Source of the DNA: Bacteroidota bacterium
Lineage (GTDB): Bacteria > Bacteroidota > Bacteroidia > AKYH767-A > 2013-40CM-41-45
DNA: 64,000 nucleotides
NCBI GenBank assembly: GCA_016708785.1
Contig: JADJFC010000002.1
Coordinates: 516,256 to 580,255, forward strand
Direction: 5' to 3'
Shown here: piece by piece, positions 59,848 through 64,000 of the stretch
Layout: each line of letters opens with the position of its first letter
How positions within the stretch are numbered: the first letter of the stretch is position 1
The notes under the pieces: generated by a model
Databases searched by the model: none
Seen by the model: only the letters and a program-made list of their open reading frames with translations
Told to the model about the DNA's origin: nothing
Program-made: the position numbers and the translations under genes

Positions 59848-60235
59848 GTATATTTAAGGCATGAACCAGGGAAAGAAGATTACCCTCTGATTCACGCTAC
59901 GGTTATTCTCTATAGTTGTCTCCAGCAACCAGAGTCCGCTTCATAACAATCAAATGTAAACAAAATATTCGTCCCAAACAAACTTCAAAAGCTCCAAAAA
60001 AAGAAACAAAAAAGGGCGCCAACGCGCACCAAATCATTTGAAACTTCGATTATTAGACACAACCTTGATCAACTTTTCAAATGATTTCGCGCAGCGCGTT
60101 GACTCCCCACACTATAACTGTCCTATCTTTGATTTAGAAAGATGTGTGTCATGAAATTGTGGGGGCTTACAATGATTTTATTCTGTGAACAGTTGATTTA
60201 AGTTATATAATTTAAAGCTTAAATTACAAAGTTTG
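59848..60235. other. Non-coding right part of the IS element, with a large hairpin
   Basis: No gene is seen. Two nested inverted repeats (caacgcgc at 60020-60027 with gcgcgttg at 60094-60101, and aaatcatttgaaa at 60031-60043 with tttcaaatgattt at 60075-60087) form a hairpin of about 80 nt. A TATCTTTG at 60124-60131 matches the -7 consensus and precedes a 17-codon frame at 60154. Confidence 0.5.
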
Positions 60236-60336
60236 ATTTTTATCAGACAGTAGTGATTAATAATTATTAATGGTTGTCATAGGATGGGGCTAATGCAGTT
60301 TGCCCAATACGCAATCGAATTCGAAATCATTTTCAT

Positions 60337-60822
60337 TCAATTGTTCCTCCCAGCCCGCTCAATAGCTTCCAATCCTCAATCTTACCATTGTCTAACCGAC
60401 GAGCATGGTTCTTATTTTTGAAAGCCATGTTTACCTGCCCGGCCCGGATTCATGAAGTAAATTGTTCTTTTTTTTGGCATCACTTTCAGGATATGTGAAT
60501 GACCGCAAATAAATAAGTCAGGTTTGTGTGCTATGATTTTTATAAGCTTCAGGAAATAACTCCCCGGATAGCCTCAATGTGAGTAATAAAAACATTGACT
60601 CCTTCGCAATTAAATATGAGATCTTGCGGATGTAGCATTCTAACTTTTGTTCCATCAATATTTCCAAATACTCCTTTGAATGGTTTGAAAGCAGAAAGTT
60701 CTTCGAAACTTTTCATCACCGAAATCACCGGCATGCCAGATCTCGTCACAATCAGCAAAAAGTTTGAATACTTTTGGGTCTAAATAGCCATGAGTGTCTG
60801 AAAGCAAACCGATTTTCTTCAT
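60337..60822 (-). CDS. YfcE/MJ0936-type metallophosphoesterase (at least two frameshifts)
   Basis: The start at 60822 gives MKKIGLLSDTHGYLDP, then IWHAGDFGD. After breaks it continues PFKGVFGNIDGT, FITHIGGYPGSYFPEA (with one G and one T restored), FICGHSHILKVMP and NPGRAGKHGF. These are the metal-binding motifs DTH, GD, GN and GHSH of the small YfcE-like phosphodiesterases. About 162 residues. It follows batE in the same direction with a 16-base gap and may be the last gene of that operon. Breaks are mainly homopolymer losses. Confidence 0.8.
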
Positions 60823-60838
60823 TGATCAGGTTTGACAA

Positions 60839-61600
60839 TTAGATCTTTTCAATTTCATTCAATTTCAACCAGCCAATCGTGCCATTGGCAATTCTAATTT
60901 TCCAGCCTTCGAAGGGTTTCGAGTATTTTCTACCTTTGTACCCTCGTGTAAGATAAACAGGTCGTTTCCTTTTTCATCTGGCGAACTTTTAACATACACT
61001 GATGATGAAATCACAATGGCTTGTTCTTCTACATGGGAAATGAGTAGGGGCGTGCAGACATTAAATAAGGTTGCGATAGCAAAAATTGTTTTAACTATTC
61101 CGGATATGAAACCCCAGATTTTCTTTAGCCAACACAATGCTATAACATGACGGAAATTCTGCTGACATAAAGACAAGCCAGATCAAGATCACAAAACAAT
61201 ACTCCATGTATTCGCAGGGAATATAGTTGCCATACTTCCGGATCCATCGTTTGTAAATACTTCCGGGACATTATCAATGCGGTCAACTACCTTTAATGAA
61301 GCAATTTCCCAAATTAAATTCAATGTCCTCATCTTCCGGGTAAGTTTTTAGCTCTTCGTAGTTGATAATTGCTCCCGGAACATTTCCTTCTTTGAAATAA
61401 CTGTTGCCAAGATTGAAATAGACTTCTGTCGAAACGGCTATATCTGCTATCAATTGTTCATACAGTTTTATTGAACCTGCATAATCCTGTTTCTGATAAG
61501 GCAGTATTTGCCGTGTGATATAAAGTGATTGCATCTTTCTTTTGAGCAAATGAAAGTGCTCATTGCTAGAAAAAGAAAGAAATAAATTAGTTTTTTCCAT
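60839..61600 (-). CDS. batE: BatE, TPR and SH3 domain aerotolerance protein (frameshifted)
   Basis: The N-terminal segment from ATG 61600 includes a decayed signal region, then KQDYAGSIKLYEQLI and EVYFNLGNSYFKEGNVPGAI, which are TPR units. After breaks comes VVDRIDNVPEVF, membrane-like residues, and an SH3 segment SVYVKSSPDEKGNDLFILHEGTKV. The end is ANGTIGWLKLNEIEKI. This order (TPR, transmembrane, SH3) is that of BatE in Bacteroidota Bat operons. Bat proteins are linked to oxidative-stress tolerance and probably form an envelope complex with MoxR and BatA/B. At least four indels interrupt the frame. Confidence 0.78.
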
Positions 61601-63531
61601 TGTCTGTTTTATTGAAAAATCATTGTTTATTCTAGATCCCTCTAGTTTGCTTATGATGTCGATACCTTTCTGATACAATGCTTCATTGCTGTCCTTCTTC
61701 CACCTGCAAATCTTGCAAATTCACAACTGTCAATTGTATCGGTGGTGCTTTATCAGCGATTCATCAACTTTCTAAATAATAATTCGGATGTAACTTTTTC
61801 CTTTGAAAGATCAAGAAACCGGGATCTATAATTTATCTCCGATGAAACCCCAAAGTGCCCTGAACATTTCATCGAGAAACTTTTCTTTTCATTTGATGAC
61901 AGTATTTTTCGCAGCACTTAATCGTTTCATTGCTGCTTTATTGGCCACCGTTGACTTTTTATTTGTCCTGCATTTCCTGACAATCGTTCGTTTCTTTTTC
62001 TTACTACTAATAGAATCCAAAATAAAAAAAGTGCAGGAGTCGTAACAAGACCATAGAATAATGCACTCCACTTAGAATTAAGGTAAGGGATACTTCAAAA
62101 TCAGGATCATGTGTTTTAATAAATCGAATATCCTTTTCCAGCAATTGTACATCACTCCGTTGAACGCTGCCCACTACCTTCCCAACATTTTGTACCCATC
62201 TCCTTTTGTTACTTTGAGAAGAGATCTGGAAAATCTGTACTTACATATTGCTTTTTATCCAGATCAAAATATACAAATGAACTCACGGGAATTTTAAGCT
62301 CTCGGACTGCGTGGAATAAGTAAATATTCAAAATACTTTTGATCCTGACACACCTGCAGTAGTGGCATTGATATTCGCATTTCTTTTGGATCGTAACTTT
62401 CAAAGTCGGAGGAAAGGAAATCTTTGGTGATTCGATCAAGTTTATATTTCCTTTTCCTGATATCTTTATTTTAACAGTAATGGCTTCATTTGCTTTTGTT
62501 TCTTTTTATCTAATGAAACTTCGCAAGATAATCTGCCGACAGCTCCTGAAAATTCTGAAGGTGCTCCAGCTGGCGGATCTTTTGCATATAATTCAAGATC
62601 GGATCACTTTTTCAGGTTTGCCTTTACATCCTGAACATTATTGTTAAAAATGGATTGTTGAAAAACGGATCGTTGAGGCTTGACTGAAAGGATCATTGTT
62701 TTGCTGTTGTTGTTTTTAACTTGTACTCTTGATGCTTCGCCTTCCATTGGATCAACAACCAGGTTTCCTGATCGTTGAGGAAGAGAACCTTTCTTTATTT
62801 CTGCTACTTCCATAGCTTACACCATCTTAGTTTTCATTGTGAAATTCCAATTGCTGTTGCACTTGTGATATCCTGACTCCAGAAACCGATAAACGATGGT
62901 AATTTACTAATTGCATAATTTAGCGAAATGTAACTTTTGTGTAAGTTTATAAGATACAACTATCCCCTCACCTTGATATGAATTTGTTCTGTCAACTGAC
63001 GCTTTAATGAAAACATTTTTTCCGCCACCTTCAATGGTATTGTTTTTCGCCGCTCTTTTGATTTTGGCCTTGGACCTAGCCTTGACCTTGACTTTTTGTT
63101 GGAGGCAGAAGCTTTTATAACAGTAATGGTGAGTGGGTTGCTGAAGATCTTGGTTGATCCAACAGTAATTTCGCAGCTCAATTTTGAAAACACCTTCTTT
63201 CTGTAGCTTGTAAGACATAGGTGAATGAAGAAGAGTCACAGAGATACTGAGCCGTTAATGATCTGCATTTTGCTGATCTGACTTGGACCCATTACAACAA
63301 CAAAATCGGGCAATGAAGGTGTAAACCACTTTACTTGAGAAACGCCCAAGCTATATGTAATTTGAAATTGGTCACCATTCACAACAGTTGTTGACTGCAA
63401 TCCTGCAATAACTGTTAGTTTTTTTCATTTTGTGCTCGTAATGTCGGAATATATGTGAATAGGCATACGACAAAGCAAAATAGAATTGTACTTCTAAACT
63501 TGAATGGCATATGTAGGTTTTGTAATTTCAT
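61587..63531 (-). CDS. batD: BatD, oxygen-tolerance protein (heavily frameshifted)
   Basis: The start at 63531 gives MKLQNLHMPFKFRSTILFC, a signal peptide, then TVIAGLQSTTVVNGDQFQIT and FVVVMGPSQISKMQIINGS. Further frames carry GKNVFIKASVDRTNSYQGEG, then EVAEIKKGSLPQRSGNLVVDP, NLIESPKISFPP and VSSFVYFDLDKKQYVSTDFP. A C-terminal membrane segment and CEFARFAGGRRTAM follow. These blocks, in this order, match BatD. The 3' end is uncertain; a TAA at 61587-61589 overlapping batE is the best guess. More than six indels are present, so no long frame survives. Confidence 0.72.
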
Positions 63532-63551
63532 TTGAATTGACTGTATGATGC

Positions 63552-64000
63552 TTACCATTGCTTCTCAATGGAAACTTTAACCGGCTGCTTCATATTAATT
63601 TTTCTGCGTTTTTCTCGTCGTTATTCAAAGCTTGAAGGATCTTATCTGCATCTTCTTTTGAGATCTTATCCGCTTCGCTTGTTCAGGGTTTTGTTGATCT
63701 TGTTTCTGTTGATTTTTTTATCCTGTTCTTTTTGTTGTTGATCTTTCTGTTGTTGGTCTTTGTCTTTCTTCTCTGTTCTGTTTTTTGCTGATCCTTATTG
63801 TCTTTTATTATCTTTATTGTCCTTGTTTTTGTCGTCTTTGTTTTGCTGCTGCTGCTGCTGTTGAAGTCTTGACTGTAAAGCCAAATTATACCGAGTATCG
63901 TTATCTTTTGGTTGGCTTTTAGTGCATTCTTGTATGCTTGTATACTTTCCGAATTATTTTCTTCTTTCATGAAGGCATTTCCCAGGTTGTAGTAAGTTTT
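63552..64000 (-). CDS. batC: BatC, TPR protein (partial at right edge, frameshifted)
   Basis: From the right edge, KTYYNLGNAFMKEENNSESIQAYKNALKAN is a TPR unit. A long Gln/Asp/Lys-rich linker (poly-Gln at about 63840-63865) follows, then a short C-terminal segment ending QPVKVSIEKQW with TAA at 63552-63554. This layout is BatC, which precedes batD in Bat operons. The 5' end lies beyond the window. The low-complexity linker contains several frameshifts. Confidence 0.72.

Larger units (their letters stand above)
58814..60271 (+). mobile_element. IS30-family insertion element, degraded
   Basis: The transposase remnants at 58957-59847 are flanked by imperfect inverted repeats. The left end (58814-58849) has attaataatta, then aatcattactgtc, then ataaaa. 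The right end (60236-60271), read in reverse, has attaataatta, then aatcactactgtc, then ataaaa. About 32 of 37 positions agree. Span about 1.46 kb. No clear target duplication is seen. Another actgtcctat occurs internally at about 60117. Confidence 0.65.

Noticed and set aside
60020..60101. Nested inverted repeat resembling an integron attC site (AAC...GTT ends, imperfect palindrome).
   Set aside because: The outer bases do not fit RYYYAAC and GTTRRRY (cgccaac and gttgact), there is no integrase or cassette array, and it lies inside a degraded IS element.

Overview
The window comes from an AT-rich member of the Bacteroidota. Five secreted proteins end in a type IX secretion (T9SS) type-A sorting domain with the YPNP signature. 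A PorT homologue is present, as is a Bat aerotolerance operon. Lon and Rho have Bacteroidota-type N-termini, several promoters match the TAnnTTTG -7 consensus, and the tmRNA encodes the tag GNNNYALAA. No rRNA or tRNA gene was seen; ssrA is the one clear RNA gene.

Layout. 1-4649: 3' part of a giant Ig-repeat surface protein. 4797-6556: ClC channel with CBS pair. 6661-8049 (-): dihydrolipoyl dehydrogenase. 8315-10439: M61 peptidase and RidA. 10945-16309: a PabA/TrpG-like amidotransferase, then the threonine operon thrA-thrB-thrC. 16354-18203: pseudouridine kinase and glycosidase. 18478-18842: ssrA. 18963-22565 (-): CotH/beta-helix T9SS protein. 22731-29629: an AT-rich accessory island holding a broken type IIG restriction-modification enzyme, a small serine recombinase, a HEPN-domain two-gene module, and a GNAT-like/HTH gene pair. 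29739-34257 (-): T9SS metalloprotease with about 11 Ig-like repeats. 34431-40371: YqgE, PdxH, membrane metallophosphoesterase, SpoU methyltransferase, COG2509 flavoprotein, and a RES toxin carrying an in-frame stop. 40371-40793: its Xre antitoxin. 40868-48680 (-): two more T9SS proteins, one about 2,090 residues with SprB-like repeats. 49001-52667 (-): porT, ubiE, heptose kinase, aminotransferase. 52911-58814: lon, an SDR-like protein, rho, DUF4293. 58814-60271: a broken IS30-family element. 60337-64000 (-): phosphodiesterase, batE, batD and the end of batC.

A major technical theme is frameshifts. Many conserved genes (rho, yqgE, clc, M61, DUF4293, the bat genes and others) are split by one-base changes, mostly shortened homopolymers. 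Because rho is among them, I read most of these as consensus errors and give merged gene coordinates. Frameshift density is highest in the last 5 kb. The RES gene differs: its defect is an in-frame TAG where relatives have Trp.

The genes otherwise form ordinary operons (thrABC, psuK-psuG, porT-ubiE-rfaE1, bat). The least explained part is the accessory island. Its 154-residue protein, HEPN pair and GNAT-like/HTH pair look like toxin-antitoxin or anti-phage modules. Intergenic regions are rich in long near-perfect hairpins, including a 66-bp perfect palindrome beside ssrA.
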